NCBI GenBank assembly: GCA_902623975.1
Contig: CACNVR010000002.1
Span: 92,333-156,332 of the forward strand
DNA: 64,000 bases
Source: an uncultured Pelagibacteraceae bacterium
GTDB taxonomy: Bacteria > Pseudomonadota > Alphaproteobacteria > Pelagibacterales > Pelagibacteraceae
Direction: 5' to 3'
Position 1 is the stretch's first letter. Every line of letters starts with the position of its first letter. The notes under the pieces were generated by a model. It saw only the letters and a program-made list of their open reading frames with translations. It was not told where the DNA came from and ran no database searches. Shown one piece after another: positions 1 to 11,355 of this stretch. Position numbers and translations under genes: made by a program.

Positions 1-1055
1 TTACATCAACATTACAAGGTCTAGGTGCTTATCCTGGAGATGATAATCAATTTTTAGGAATGTTAGGCATGCACGGAACTTACGAAGCGAATAATGCTAT
101 GCATGACTGTGACTTATTAATTAATATTGGTGCAAGATTTGACGATAGGATAACTGGCAAGATAGATGAATTTTCACCGAAATCAAAAAAAGTTCATATA
201 GATATTGATCCTTCATCAATTAATAAAATTATCAAAGTTGACTTAGCATTGGTTGGAGATGTTAAGGATGTACTTAAAAGTATCAATAAAACTCTAAAAA
301 AGAAAAATTTAGATTTAAAAAAATCTAACAAACAAAAGATTGCTAAATGGTGGGAACAAATCCAAAAATGGCGAACAAAAAATTCATTACATTTTAAAAA
401 TAGTGATGAAACAATAAAACCACAACATGCGGTCCAAAGACTTTATGAATTAACAAAACATAAGGACACTTTTGTAACAACAGAAGTTGGCCAACATCAA
501 ATGTGGGCTGCTCAACATTACAAATTTAATAAACCAAACCGTTGGATGACTTCAGGTGGTCTTGGCACCATGGGTTATGGTTTGCCAGCTGCAGTTGGTG
601 TACAAATTGCTCATCCAAAAAAATTAGTAATTGATATTGCTGGAGAAGCTTCAGTCTTAATGACAATGCAAGAGATGTCGACAGCTGTCCAGTATAATTT
701 ACCAATAAAAATTTTTATTTTGAATAATCAGTACATGGGCATGGTTAGACAGTGGCAAGAATTGTTACATGAAAAAAATTATTCAGAAAGTTATTCTGAG
801 GCTTTACCTGATTTTATCAAGATGGCAGAAGCTTATGGTTGCAAGGGTATTAAAGCAGACAAACCAGATGAATTAGATGAAAAAATCAAAGAAATGGTTG
901 AGTTTGATGGTCCTGTGATTTTTGATTGTAGAGTAGACCCAAATGAAAACTGTTTCCCTATGATACCATCAGGAAAACCTCACAACCAAATGATATTAGG
1001 TCCAAGCGAAAAAGAGGATAATAAAATTACTGGCAAAGGAAAAGCTTTAGTTTAG
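1..1055 (+). CDS. ilvB: Acetolactate synthase large subunit (5' end outside window)
   Basis: This is the C-terminal part (about 350 residues) of the thiamine-diphosphate enzyme that condenses pyruvate to acetolactate, or pyruvate with 2-ketobutyrate, in valine, leucine and isoleucine synthesis. The reading frame is open from base 3, so the ATG at 60 is internal. Family landmarks are GMHGTYEAN near the start, the central domain, and the C-terminal ThDP-binding region with LNNQYMGMVRQWQEL. The usual GDG/GDA metal-binding motif reads GEA here (Glu codon 645-647). The small-subunit gene follows 2 bases later. It is also called ilvI in paired annotations. Confidence 0.95.
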   Translation, partial: TSTLQGLGAYPGDDNQFLGMLGMHGTYEANNAMHDCDLLINIGARFDDRITGKIDEFSPKSKKVHIDIDPSSINKIIKVDLALVGDVKDVLKSINKTLKKKNLDLKKSNKQKIAKWWEQIQKWRTKNSLHFKNSDETIKPQHAVQRLYELTKHKDTFVTTEVGQHQMWAAQHYKFNKPNRWMTSGGLGTMGYGLPAAVGVQIAHPKKLVIDIAGEASVLMTMQEMSTAVQYNLPIKIFILNNQYMGMVRQWQELLHEKNYSESYSEALPDFIKMAEAYGCKGIKADKPDELDEKIKEMVEFDGPVIFDCRVDPNENCFPMIPSGKPHNQMILGPSEKEDNKITGKGKALV

Positions 1056-1057
1056 TC

Positions 1058-1606
1058 ATGGCAAATCCAAAATCAGCTTATAGTGTTTCTTCAAAAAAAG
1101 AAAAATCAGACACTCATATAATCGTTGTTTGGGTGGATAATGAAGCAGGTGTACTAGCAAGAGTTGTCGGATTATTTTCTGGTAGAGGTTATAATATTGA
1201 GTCTTTAGCAGTTGCAGAGGTTGATGCTAAAAGGAATATATCGAGAATTACTATTGTTACTACAGGTACACCGCAGGTGATTGATCAGATTAAATTACAA
1301 TTAAAAAAGCTAGTTCCGGTTCATAAAGTTGCAGATTTTAAGAGAAATGATAAAGGCGTGATATTTAAGGAGATGGCTTTGTTTAAAGTTGTTGGCAATA
1401 CTAATAAAATTAAAAAAGCTATTAACGCTTGTAAAAAGTATGATGCTGTAATATTGGATAAAACAAAAAAATCAAATGTTATTCAAATAACAGCACTAAG
1501 AAGAGAGATAGATAAGATGGCAAAAAGTTTAAGAAAATTTGGATTAGTAAGTATTTCTAGAACAGGAGCTGTAGCCATGACCAGAGGAGATAAAGTTTTT
1601 AATTAA
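1058..1606 (+). CDS. ilvH: Acetolactate synthase small (regulatory) subunit
   Basis: The 182-residue regulatory subunit of acetolactate synthase carries an N-terminal ACT domain (about residues 20-95, with NEAGVLARVVGLFSGRGYNI) and a C-terminal IlvN-type domain. In this family the ACT dimer binds valine and gives feedback inhibition. The first 18 residues are a polar extension not needed by the family. The ATG lies two bases after the large-subunit stop, so the two are clearly co-translated. Also known as ilvN. Confidence 0.95.
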   Translation: MANPKSAYSVSSKKEKSDTHIIVVWVDNEAGVLARVVGLFSGRGYNIESLAVAEVDAKRNISRITIVTTGTPQVIDQIKLQLKKLVPVHKVADFKRNDKGVIFKEMALFKVVGNTNKIKKAINACKKYDAVILDKTKKSNVIQITALRREIDKMAKSLRKFGLVSISRTGAVAMTRGDKVFN

Positions 1607-1614
1607 TCATTTAG

Positions 1615-2646
<1,032 letters not shown>

Positions 2647-2676
2647 TAAATAATTTATTAAATTTTAACAAACATT

Positions 2677-2704
2677 TTGCATTTTCTAATATAGATTGTA
2701 TTAT
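2677..2704 (+). promoter_or_regulatory. Candidate sigma-70 promoter for leuA
   Basis: In the 79-base gap between ilvC and leuA a TTGCAT hexamer (2677-2682) and a TATTAT hexamer (2699-2704) are separated by 16 bases, about 20 bases before the leuA ATG. The -10 matches 5 of 6 consensus bases and the -35 only 3 of 6. In DNA this AT-rich such matches arise by chance, so this is tentative. Confidence 0.3.
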
Positions 2705-2725
2705 GATTTCCAAAAATAAATTATT

Positions 2726-4297
2726 ATGGCAGATAAAGATAAAGTTTTTATATTTGATACCACAATGCGTGATGGTGAACAATCACCTGGCGCTTCAATG
2801 AGTCTTGAAGAGAAAATTCAAATTTCAAGAGTTTTTGATGAATTGGGCATAGATATAATTGAGGCAGGATTTCCAATAGCTTCTCCTGGAGATTTTGAGG
2901 CAGTGTCTGCGATAAGTAAAGTTTTAAAAAAATCTATCCCATGCGGATTAGCCAGACACTCTAAAAAAGATATTGATAGATGTTATGAAGCTTTAAAACA
3001 TGCACCAAGGTTTAGAATTCATACATTTATATCTACAAGTCCACTTCATATGAAGCACAAATTAAACAAAACTCCAGAACAAGTTTATGAGTCTATTAAA
3101 GAGCATGTAACTTATGCAAGAAATTTGACAGATGATGTAGAGTGGTCTTGTGAGGATGGAACAAGAACAGACATGGATTATATGTGCAAAACTGTTGAAC
3201 TTGCTATTAAATCAGGAGCTAAAACAATCAACATCCCAGATACAGTTGGTTATACGGTCCCTTCAGAATTTACAAAAATAATCAAAACTCTTTTAAACAA
3301 TGTCCCGAACATTGATAAAGCTATTTTATCAACTCATTGTCATAACGATTTAGGTTTAGCAGTTGCAAATTCATTAGCGGGTATTCAAGCAGGCGCAAGA
3401 CAAATTGAATGTACAATAAATGGTATAGGTGAAAGAGCTGGAAATGCTGCTTTAGAGGAAGTTGTTATGGCAATCAGAACTAGGAATGATTTGATGCCTT
3501 ATGAAACTGGAATTAATACTACATTATTAAGCAAAGCATCTAAACTGGTATCTAATGTAACTGGGTTTCCTGTACAATTTAATAAAGCAATAGTAGGAAA
3601 AAATGCTTTTGCCCATGAGTCAGGTATTCATCAAGATGGAATGCTAAAAAATAGAAATACTTATGAAATAATGACACCAGAAAGTGTTGGTGTTAAGCAA
3701 ACATCATTAGTTATGGGAAAACATTCAGGAAGACATGCCTTTAAAGACAAGTTGATAAGTCTTGGCTATGCAGACTTGACTGATGATGTGATTGAAAATG
3801 CATTTGGAAAATTTAAAATTTTGGCAGATAAGAAGAAACATATTTATGATGAGGATATAATTGCATTGGTTGATGATAGTTTAGTTATAGATAATAAAGC
3901 TAATAAAATTGTTTTAAAGTCTTTAAAAGTTTTTGCAGGGACTGGAGAGCCGCAAAAAGCAGATATGAAATTGGATATTGATGGACAGATTAAATCAGCA
4001 TCTGAGACAGGAGATGGACCAGTTGATGCAATATTTAAATGTATTAAGAATTTGTACCCGCATGAAGTAAATTTACAGCTCTATCAAGTACATGCTGTGA
4101 CAGAGGGAACAGATGCTCAAGCTACTGTAAGTGTTCGTATTGAGGAAAATGGTAAAACAACTGTTGGTCAAGCAGCAGATACAGATACATTAGTTGCTTC
4201 AGCAAATGCATATATAGCTGCATTGAACAAGATGATAATTAAAAGAGAAAAAACTGCTCCAATGGAGCAAGAAAATGCAAAAATGAGAGGAATTTAG
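2726..4297 (+). CDS. leuA: 2-isopropylmalate synthase
   Basis: Condenses acetyl-CoA with 2-ketoisovalerate, the first committed step to leucine. The 523 residues comprise a catalytic TIM barrel (DTTMRDGEQSPGASMS at residues 11-26; metal-binding HCHND in STHCHNDLGLAVANS), linker subdomains, and a C-terminal LeuA dimer domain (about 390-510) that in the family binds leucine for feedback inhibition. The length is typical for long bacterial LeuA. The stop codon is immediately followed by the mreB ATG with no spacer. Confidence 0.97.
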   Translation: MADKDKVFIFDTTMRDGEQSPGASMSLEEKIQISRVFDELGIDIIEAGFPIASPGDFEAVSAISKVLKKSIPCGLARHSKKDIDRCYEALKHAPRFRIHTFISTSPLHMKHKLNKTPEQVYESIKEHVTYARNLTDDVEWSCEDGTRTDMDYMCKTVELAIKSGAKTINIPDTVGYTVPSEFTKIIKTLLNNVPNIDKAILSTHCHNDLGLAVANSLAGIQAGARQIECTINGIGERAGNAALEEVVMAIRTRNDLMPYETGINTTLLSKASKLVSNVTGFPVQFNKAIVGKNAFAHESGIHQDGMLKNRNTYEIMTPESVGVKQTSLVMGKHSGRHAFKDKLISLGYADLTDDVIENAFGKFKILADKKKHIYDEDIIALVDDSLVIDNKANKIVLKSLKVFAGTGEPQKADMKLDIDGQIKSASETGDGPVDAIFKCIKNLYPHEVNLQLYQVHAVTEGTDAQATVSVRIEENGKTTVGQAADTDTLVASANAYIAALNKMIIKREKTAPMEQENAKMRGI

Positions 4298-5332
<1,035 letters not shown>

Positions 5333-5337
5333 AAACA

Positions 5338-6567
5338 ATGGCCTCTAGCAGAGATGATTTTATAATTGCAATTCGTTCTGCTTTTTTAAAAAAAAGCACT
5401 CAACAAAAATTCTCATTATCTACTTTAATCTTAATTTCCTTATTTACGATTATTTTATCAAACTATGATTTTAAAATAATAAGGTATGCCAAAATAGGAA
5501 TTAATGAAGTTGTTTATAGATCATCTTTTATAGTTTCTATTCCAGAGAATTTCATCAAGAATACTTTTTTAGAAATAAATGAATACACTACCTTTTTTAA
5601 AAAATATAAAGAAGATCAAAATGAGTTAAATAAACTTAGATCTGAAAATATTTCTAATGAAATTATTCAAAACGAAAATAGAGAACTAAAAGAATTAATT
5701 AATGATTATGTCTCAAGCTCAGAGATGCTGTTAGCCAAAATTATTGTTGACCATGATAGCCCTTTTTTAAAAAGTATTATTATAAACAAAGGAAGTAAAG
5801 ATAATGTAAAAATTGGAACCAATATATTTGATCAATCTTATTTGGTTGGTAGAGTAATTGAGGTAAACTATAGAACTTCAAGAGTTCTACTACTTTCAGA
5901 CTTGAATTCAAATGTGCCTGTTACTATTGCGCCTCAGAATGTTCAAGCTATCATCACAGGATCAGGAACAGATTTTGCACAAATAAAATATATCAAAGAG
6001 GGCATATTTGATGAGTTTACTGAACAAAGTATTATTTATAGTTCAGGAACAGGTGCAATATTTAAAAGTGGAATTCCTATAGGGAGATTAAAATCTTCAG
6101 TCAACGAAGATATAAAAGAATACAATGTAGAATTTTATAGTGATTTTTCACAACTAAAATATGTATTTGCTGACGTAGGATCTAAAATAGAAATCACAAA
6201 AGTAGAGGAAAAATCTAATAATAGTGAAGTTGAAGATAAAACACCATTAAATGCAAAGCTTAAGATTTTGGAAGATGAATTAAGAATTATTGAAGATAGT
6301 AACTTAAAATTTCAAAGCGAAAATGATTTTTTAAAAACAAAAATAAATGAATTAAACATAAATATTACAATATTAAAGAATGAAATTACTAATCAAAAAA
6401 AAATAATCAATCAGATAGATATTGATAAAGAAGAGTTAGAATTTTTGAGATTAAATTTATTATATAGTCACAAGTGTCAAACAAGAAAATTATTTAGCAC
6501 TGGTTATAAAATTGGAACACCGGAATATAAAAAATGTATTTTAAATAAAGGTAAGATTGATGATTAA
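5338..6567 (+). CDS. mreC: Rod shape-determining protein MreC with C-terminal extension
   Basis: Periplasmic scaffold linking MreB/MreD to PBP2. A transmembrane helix (about residues 27-41) is followed by a coiled coil (about 85-125) and the MreC beta domain (about 135-290). The 409 residues exceed the usual 270-330. The extra tail (about 295-409) contains a second predicted coiled coil (about 305-372) and ends with a two-Cys motif (Cys380 and Cys400 around GYKIGTPEYKKC). The gene sits 5 bases after mreB and overlaps mreD. Confidence 0.93.
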   Translation: MASSRDDFIIAIRSAFLKKSTQQKFSLSTLILISLFTIILSNYDFKIIRYAKIGINEVVYRSSFIVSIPENFIKNTFLEINEYTTFFKKYKEDQNELNKLRSENISNEIIQNENRELKELINDYVSSSEMLLAKIIVDHDSPFLKSIIINKGSKDNVKIGTNIFDQSYLVGRVIEVNYRTSRVLLLSDLNSNVPVTIAPQNVQAIITGSGTDFAQIKYIKEGIFDEFTEQSIIYSSGTGAIFKSGIPIGRLKSSVNEDIKEYNVEFYSDFSQLKYVFADVGSKIEITKVEEKSNNSEVEDKTPLNAKLKILEDELRIIEDSNLKFQSENDFLKTKINELNINITILKNEITNQKKIINQIDIDKEELEFLRLNLLYSHKCQTRKLFSTGYKIGTPEYKKCILNKGKIDD

Positions 6568-7066
6568 TTTTAAAACGAAAGGATTTTATTATAAATTATA
6601 TACTTGGTTTCCTATAATGTTTCTATTTATATCTGTATTAAATGAATTTGACTTTAATTATCTAAATTTGCGATATTTTTCTTTTAATTTCCCCTTTATA
6701 CTTATTTTTTACTTTACAATTAAAGATGTTAAAAATTTTGATTATTCTTTAGTTTTTTTGTCTGGTTTAGTAAATGATACGGTCACAGGACTTCCGCTAG
6801 GTATTAGTAGTTTATCGTATATCTTAATTTGTATAGCAACATCTTACATTAGAAATATAACAATTAGACCTAATCCAATAAAAGATTGGTTTTATTTTTT
6901 ATTTGTAATCAGTCTTATAAATTCAATCAATTATTCTGTTTTAACTTTGTTTTTTTCTTTTGATCTTATTCTAGTTAGTTATCTTATAAATACATTATTT
7001 ACTTTTTTTTTTTATATAATTTTCTATTCAATATTTAAATATTACATGAAAGGATTAAATGATTAA
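6560..7066 (+). CDS. mreD: Rod shape-determining protein MreD
   Basis: A very hydrophobic 168-residue integral membrane protein with about five or six transmembrane helices, in the mreD position and of MreD length. The motif SGLVNDTVTGLPLGISSLSY is the most conserved MreD stretch. I prefer the ATG at 6560 to the TTG at 6557, since an AAGG-type Shine-Dalgarno lies upstream. It overlaps the end of mreC by 8 bases and the start of mrdA by 8 bases. Confidence 0.9.
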   Translation: MINFKTKGFYYKLYTWFPIMFLFISVLNEFDFNYLNLRYFSFNFPFILIFYFTIKDVKNFDYSLVFLSGLVNDTVTGLPLGISSLSYILICIATSYIRNITIRPNPIKDWFYFLFVISLINSINYSVLTLFFSFDLILVSYLINTLFTFFFYIIFYSIFKYYMKGLND

Positions 7067-8930
7067 TTCCTCAAGCGATAATGTAAAAAAACTAAATTCG
7101 ATAAACAGACGAATGTTTATTACTGGATCGCTAAAATTTTTTATAATGATTGGTTTAATTAGTAGATTGTTTTTTTTACAAATTAAAGAAAATAAAAAAT
7201 ATTTAACCCTTTCAGATAAAAATAGAATTAGGGAATGGAAATTAGCACCAGTAAGAGGGGAATTTCATGATTATTTTGGAAACATTATAGCAGGAAATTT
7301 TGAAGCTTATCAATTGCATATTATTCCTGAACAAGTAGAAGATTTTAGATATGTGATTTATAGAGTTAAAGACTTATTAGAGTTATCAGATAAAGAATTT
7401 AAAAGAATATTAAAAAAGAAAAAAGAGAAAAAACCTTGGGAAACTTTAATTGTATCTGATAATCTAGATTGGAAAAAATTCTCAAAAATAAATAATCATT
7501 TATATGACTTAAATGGTGTAAAACCTGTTATCTCAATTTCAAGAAATTATCCTTATAAAGATAATTTTACTCATTTATTAGGATACGTAAGTCAAGCTAA
7601 TGAGATGGACATTGAAAATTCAGAAATGATTAAGAAAAATTTTGTGCCAGGTTTAAAAGTTGGCAAAGTTGGTTTAGAAAAATCATTTGAAAATAAACTG
7701 ATAGGTACAAATGACATTGAAAGATATGAAGTCAATGCTTATGGCAGAAGAATAAGTCAATTAGAATTTCAAAAAGGAGAAAAGGGGAAAAATCTTAAAT
7801 TAACTGTAGATACAAAGGTTCAACAATTAGCAAATGAACTTTTAAAAGATAAAGCTGGCTCAATTTGTGTTATGGATATTTTCACTGGTTCAATAGTGGC
7901 AATGCATTCATCACCTTCTTTTGACCCAAATTTATTTGTTTTTGGGATAAGCCAAGATGATTGGCAATTAATCAGAAATGATCCAATGAAACCATTAGTA
8001 AATAAAACTTTACAAGGTAACTATTCACCAGGTTCAACTATAAAACCGATCGTAGCATTATCGGCATTAGAGAACGGAATTATAAACACTAACTTTACTG
8101 TCAAATGTACTGGTAAAACAGAGATGTATGGTCAAACTTATCACTGTTGGAAGAAAAAAGGTCATGGTTTTGTAAGCCTTAGAAACGCTATGAAACAATC
8201 TTGTGATACATATTTTTATGAAATTGCGCGCCTATTAGGTGTTGATAAATTGAGCGAAACAGCAAAAAAATTTGGTCTTGGAGAAAAAGTATTTGGTGAT
8301 TTGTTTGAAATTGAAAAAAAAGGCTTAATTCCTAACACAACTTGGAAAAAGAATTTTTTAGGTAAAGGTTGGTTACTCGGTGAAACAATAATTACTGGTA
8401 TAGGCCAAGGTTACATTCAGACAACACCTATCCAATTATGCTTGATGACTGCACAAATTGCAAATGGTGGTTATAAAATTTATCCTCACATTGTTGTAGA
8501 TGATAAAAAGATACATCCTCAAGATAAATTTACTCCTTTATATCAAAATTCAAAAAATATAAGAATTGTTCAAGATGCTATGTTTGGATCAACTAACGAG
8601 GTAATGGGTACTTCATATAAATCTAGAATTGATGATCCAAAATATCAATTTGCTGGCAAAACTGGAACAGCGCAAGTCAAAAAGATTACTGAAAAAGATA
8701 GAGAACTTGATTTAAAAACTTTTCAAATTCCTTACGAGGAGAGAGATCATGCTCTTTATATTGCTTATGGTCCTTATAAAAATCCAAGATATGCACTAAG
8801 TATTATAGTTGAGCATGGTGGAAACGGTAGTACCACTGCAGCTCCCATGGCAAAAAAATTATTTAAGTTAATTATTGATCGTCATGTATTGAGAAATTCT
8901 ATTAATGACAATAAATATTTGGATATATAA
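7059..8930 (+). CDS. mrdA: Penicillin-binding protein 2 (elongasome transpeptidase)
   Basis: A 623-residue class B PBP that crosslinks peptidoglycan during elongation with RodA. One N-terminal membrane anchor (about residues 22-42) precedes the PBP dimerisation domain (from about 60) and the transpeptidase domain. The catalytic motifs are present: SPGSTIKP (SxxK), SCD (SxN-type) and KTGTAQ (KTG). The start at 7059 has an AGGA Shine-Dalgarno. A Cys/His pair in the segment CTGKTEMYGQTYHCW is typical of PBP2 proteins with an active-site-lid metal or disulfide site. Confidence 0.96.
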   Translation: MINSSSDNVKKLNSINRRMFITGSLKFFIMIGLISRLFFLQIKENKKYLTLSDKNRIREWKLAPVRGEFHDYFGNIIAGNFEAYQLHIIPEQVEDFRYVIYRVKDLLELSDKEFKRILKKKKEKKPWETLIVSDNLDWKKFSKINNHLYDLNGVKPVISISRNYPYKDNFTHLLGYVSQANEMDIENSEMIKKNFVPGLKVGKVGLEKSFENKLIGTNDIERYEVNAYGRRISQLEFQKGEKGKNLKLTVDTKVQQLANELLKDKAGSICVMDIFTGSIVAMHSSPSFDPNLFVFGISQDDWQLIRNDPMKPLVNKTLQGNYSPGSTIKPIVALSALENGIINTNFTVKCTGKTEMYGQTYHCWKKKGHGFVSLRNAMKQSCDTYFYEIARLLGVDKLSETAKKFGLGEKVFGDLFEIEKKGLIPNTTWKKNFLGKGWLLGETIITGIGQGYIQTTPIQLCLMTAQIANGGYKIYPHIVVDDKKIHPQDKFTPLYQNSKNIRIVQDAMFGSTNEVMGTSYKSRIDDPKYQFAGKTGTAQVKKITEKDRELDLKTFQIPYEERDHALYIAYGPYKNPRYALSIIVEHGGNGSTTAAPMAKKLFKLIIDRHVLRNSINDNKYLDI

Positions 8931-8932
8931 AG

Positions 8933-10060
8933 ATGTACCAACATACGAGATTTACTAGTAATAATTTTAGTTTTTTTCAAAAATTTAAAAATTTTGATTA
9001 TATTTTGTTAACTTGCATCGTTCTTTTAGGATCTATAAGTCTTGTTACAATGTATTCTACAGATGGAGGAAAGATCCTATTTCATACTAAGAGTCATTTT
9101 ACAAAATTAATTGTTTTTACTTTAATGATGTTAATATTTTCATTTATTAATATAAAATTTTGGTTTTTATTTGGTTATATCTTTTATCTATCAGTTATAG
9201 GATTATTGGTTTGGACATATTTATTTGGGATTAAATCCTCGGGTTCACAAAGATGGATTGATCTTTACTTCATAAATCTTCAGCCTTCTGAATTAATGAA
9301 AATTTGTATTATTATGTGCTTAGCAAAATATTTTCATAGAATGAAATTAGAAAATGTAAACTCAATTTATACAATCTTAACTTCATTAATTATTATTATA
9401 TTACCAATGGGCCTTGTGATAGTTCAACCGGATTTAGGAACTTCACTTCTAATTGCTATTAGTGGAATCGCAGTATTATGGTTTGCTGGAGTAAATCATA
9501 AATATTTTATTTACACCATGCTTGGTTTTTTAATTTCACTACCTTTTATTATTTCATTTTTAAAACCTTACCAAAAACTGAGAGTATTGACTTTTTTAAA
9601 CCCTGACCGCGACCCGTTAGGTGCAGGATACCAAATAATTCAATCAAAAATTGCTGTGGGTTCTGGTGGAATATTTGGAAAAGGCTTTTTAAAAGGAACT
9701 CAAAGTTATCTAGAATTTTTACCTGAAAAACATACTGATTTTATTTTTACGCTTTTTTCAGAAGAATTTGGTTTTGTTGGATCAGCATTTCTTTTACTTA
9801 TTTATGCTATCATAATTTATAGAATTGTTGCTGTGGGTGCATCATCGAGAAGCTATTTTGCAAAGTTATTCTGTTATAGTTTCGGAGCATCAATTTTTGT
9901 TTATATAACAATAAATATGAGCATGGTACTAGGTTTATTACCAATTGTAGGATCACCTTTACCAATTATGTCCTACGGGGGATCTTCAATGCTTGCAACT
10001 ATGTTTGGTTTTGGTGTAGTGATGAGTGCCAAAGTGCACAACCAACAAGCAATTGCTTAA
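8933..10060 (+). CDS. rodA: Peptidoglycan glycosyltransferase RodA (SEDS family)
   Basis: The SEDS polymerase that extends glycan strands with PBP2. The 375 residues have about ten membrane helices. The SEDS signature is clear: FLNPDRDPLGAGYQIIQSKI followed by the loop FLPEKHTDFIFTLFSEEFG and the C-terminal GLLPIVGSPLPIMSYGGSSM. It begins 2 bases after the mrdA stop and is the last gene of the shape operon. Also called mrdB. Confidence 0.97.
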   Translation: MYQHTRFTSNNFSFFQKFKNFDYILLTCIVLLGSISLVTMYSTDGGKILFHTKSHFTKLIVFTLMMLIFSFINIKFWFLFGYIFYLSVIGLLVWTYLFGIKSSGSQRWIDLYFINLQPSELMKICIIMCLAKYFHRMKLENVNSIYTILTSLIIIILPMGLVIVQPDLGTSLLIAISGIAVLWFAGVNHKYFIYTMLGFLISLPFIISFLKPYQKLRVLTFLNPDRDPLGAGYQIIQSKIAVGSGGIFGKGFLKGTQSYLEFLPEKHTDFIFTLFSEEFGFVGSAFLLLIYAIIIYRIVAVGASSRSYFAKLFCYSFGASIFVYITINMSMVLGLLPIVGSPLPIMSYGGSSMLATMFGFGVVMSAKVHNQQAIA

Positions 10061-10109
10061 GTATAATTTGTCGCTTAACTTATTTCTGAGATAAATTGTA
10101 TATAGATTT

Positions 10110-11351
10110 ATGAGCAAAAAATTAAACATTGGTATTGTTGGAGCAGGTATTCAAGGGGTATCTAACGCTCTATTCTTACAAAAAAAAGGTTTTGAAGTAA
10201 CTATTTTCGATAGAGACAATCCAGGAAGCCCAGCAGCGTCGTATGGTAATGCAGGTCATTTCTCACCTTACGCATCTTTATCATTGAATAGGACTGATGT
10301 ACTAGCAGATGTTCCTGCAATGTTATTAAGCTCATCTGGACCACTTGCCTTGAAATGGAATTATGTTCCTAAAATGCTGCCATGGTTTTTTAAATTTATT
10401 CTTAACACAAGCAAAAATAAAATGATGCATACAGCAAGAAATATGCATCAAATTTTAGACTTAGCTTTGCCTGCTTATGATGAGCTTTTTGATGAAATAA
10501 AATTAGATGGATTAGTTGAAAATAAAGGAATTTTATATATTTGGAATGATAAAGATTTAAAAAGTAGAGAATTAGAAATCAAAGTAAGAGATGAACTTGG
10601 TGTAAAACAACAATTAGTAAATAAATCTGAAATTCATGATTTAGAACCTAACATAAAACCTTTTTATCATGCAGGAGTTTACTATCCATACGCTCGACAT
10701 GCTAGAAATCCAAAAAAAATTTTACTAAAGTTTTTTGAACTTTTTCTAAAAAAAGGTGGAAGATTTGAAAAAAAAAATATTAATGATATTCAGTTTGATG
10801 ACGAAAAGCCAATTTTTGTTACTGATGACAAAAGATACAGTTTTGATAGAATTGTGGTTGCTTGTGGAGCTTTTTCAAAAAAATTAACAGATAATTTAAA
10901 TGAAAATATACCTCTTGATACTGAAAGAGGTTACCATGTTCATTTTAAAAATTGCGATCATCTTTTAAGTAGACCTGTAATTTTTTCTAACAGAGGGTTT
11001 GGTATTACCCCTATGGAACAAGGATTAAGAGTGGTAGGTACTGTAGAATTTGGTGGTTTAAGTAATCCTTTATCAAAATCAAGAATAAAAAATTTGATTA
11101 ATAATGCAAAATATATGTTGGGAGATCTTCCTGAACATGAGGATGAGTGGCTAGGTTTTAGACCAACATTACCTGATTTTTTACCTGTTATGGGGCCGTC
11201 TAAAAATTATAAAAATGTATTCTATTGCTTTGGGCATCATCATTTGGGATGGACTTTAGGCCCAATATCTGGAAAGATTGTTTCTGGAATGATAGCTAAA
11301 GAAAATACAAATCTAAATTTGGATCCTTATAGCTCAACAAGATTTAGTTGA
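10110..11351 (+). CDS. DadA-like FAD-dependent D-amino-acid dehydrogenase
   Basis: A 413-residue flavoprotein of the DAO family. The FAD-binding motif GIVGAGIQGVSNALFLQKKG lies at about residues 8-27, followed by the YGNAGHFSP segment seen in DadA-type enzymes. The C-terminal GFRPTLPDFLPVMGPS and HHHLGWTLGPISGKIV stretches are also DadA-like. The family deaminates D-amino acids to 2-keto acids, passing electrons to the respiratory chain; the substrate here is not known. It is followed 4 bases later by a DMT transporter and then a D-2-hydroxyacid dehydrogenase. Confidence 0.85.
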   Translation: MSKKLNIGIVGAGIQGVSNALFLQKKGFEVTIFDRDNPGSPAASYGNAGHFSPYASLSLNRTDVLADVPAMLLSSSGPLALKWNYVPKMLPWFFKFILNTSKNKMMHTARNMHQILDLALPAYDELFDEIKLDGLVENKGILYIWNDKDLKSRELEIKVRDELGVKQQLVNKSEIHDLEPNIKPFYHAGVYYPYARHARNPKKILLKFFELFLKKGGRFEKKNINDIQFDDEKPIFVTDDKRYSFDRIVVACGAFSKKLTDNLNENIPLDTERGYHVHFKNCDHLLSRPVIFSNRGFGITPMEQGLRVVGTVEFGGLSNPLSKSRIKNLINNAKYMLGDLPEHEDEWLGFRPTLPDFLPVMGPSKNYKNVFYCFGHHHLGWTLGPISGKIVSGMIAKENTNLNLDPYSSTRFS

Positions 11352-11355
11352 TAAA

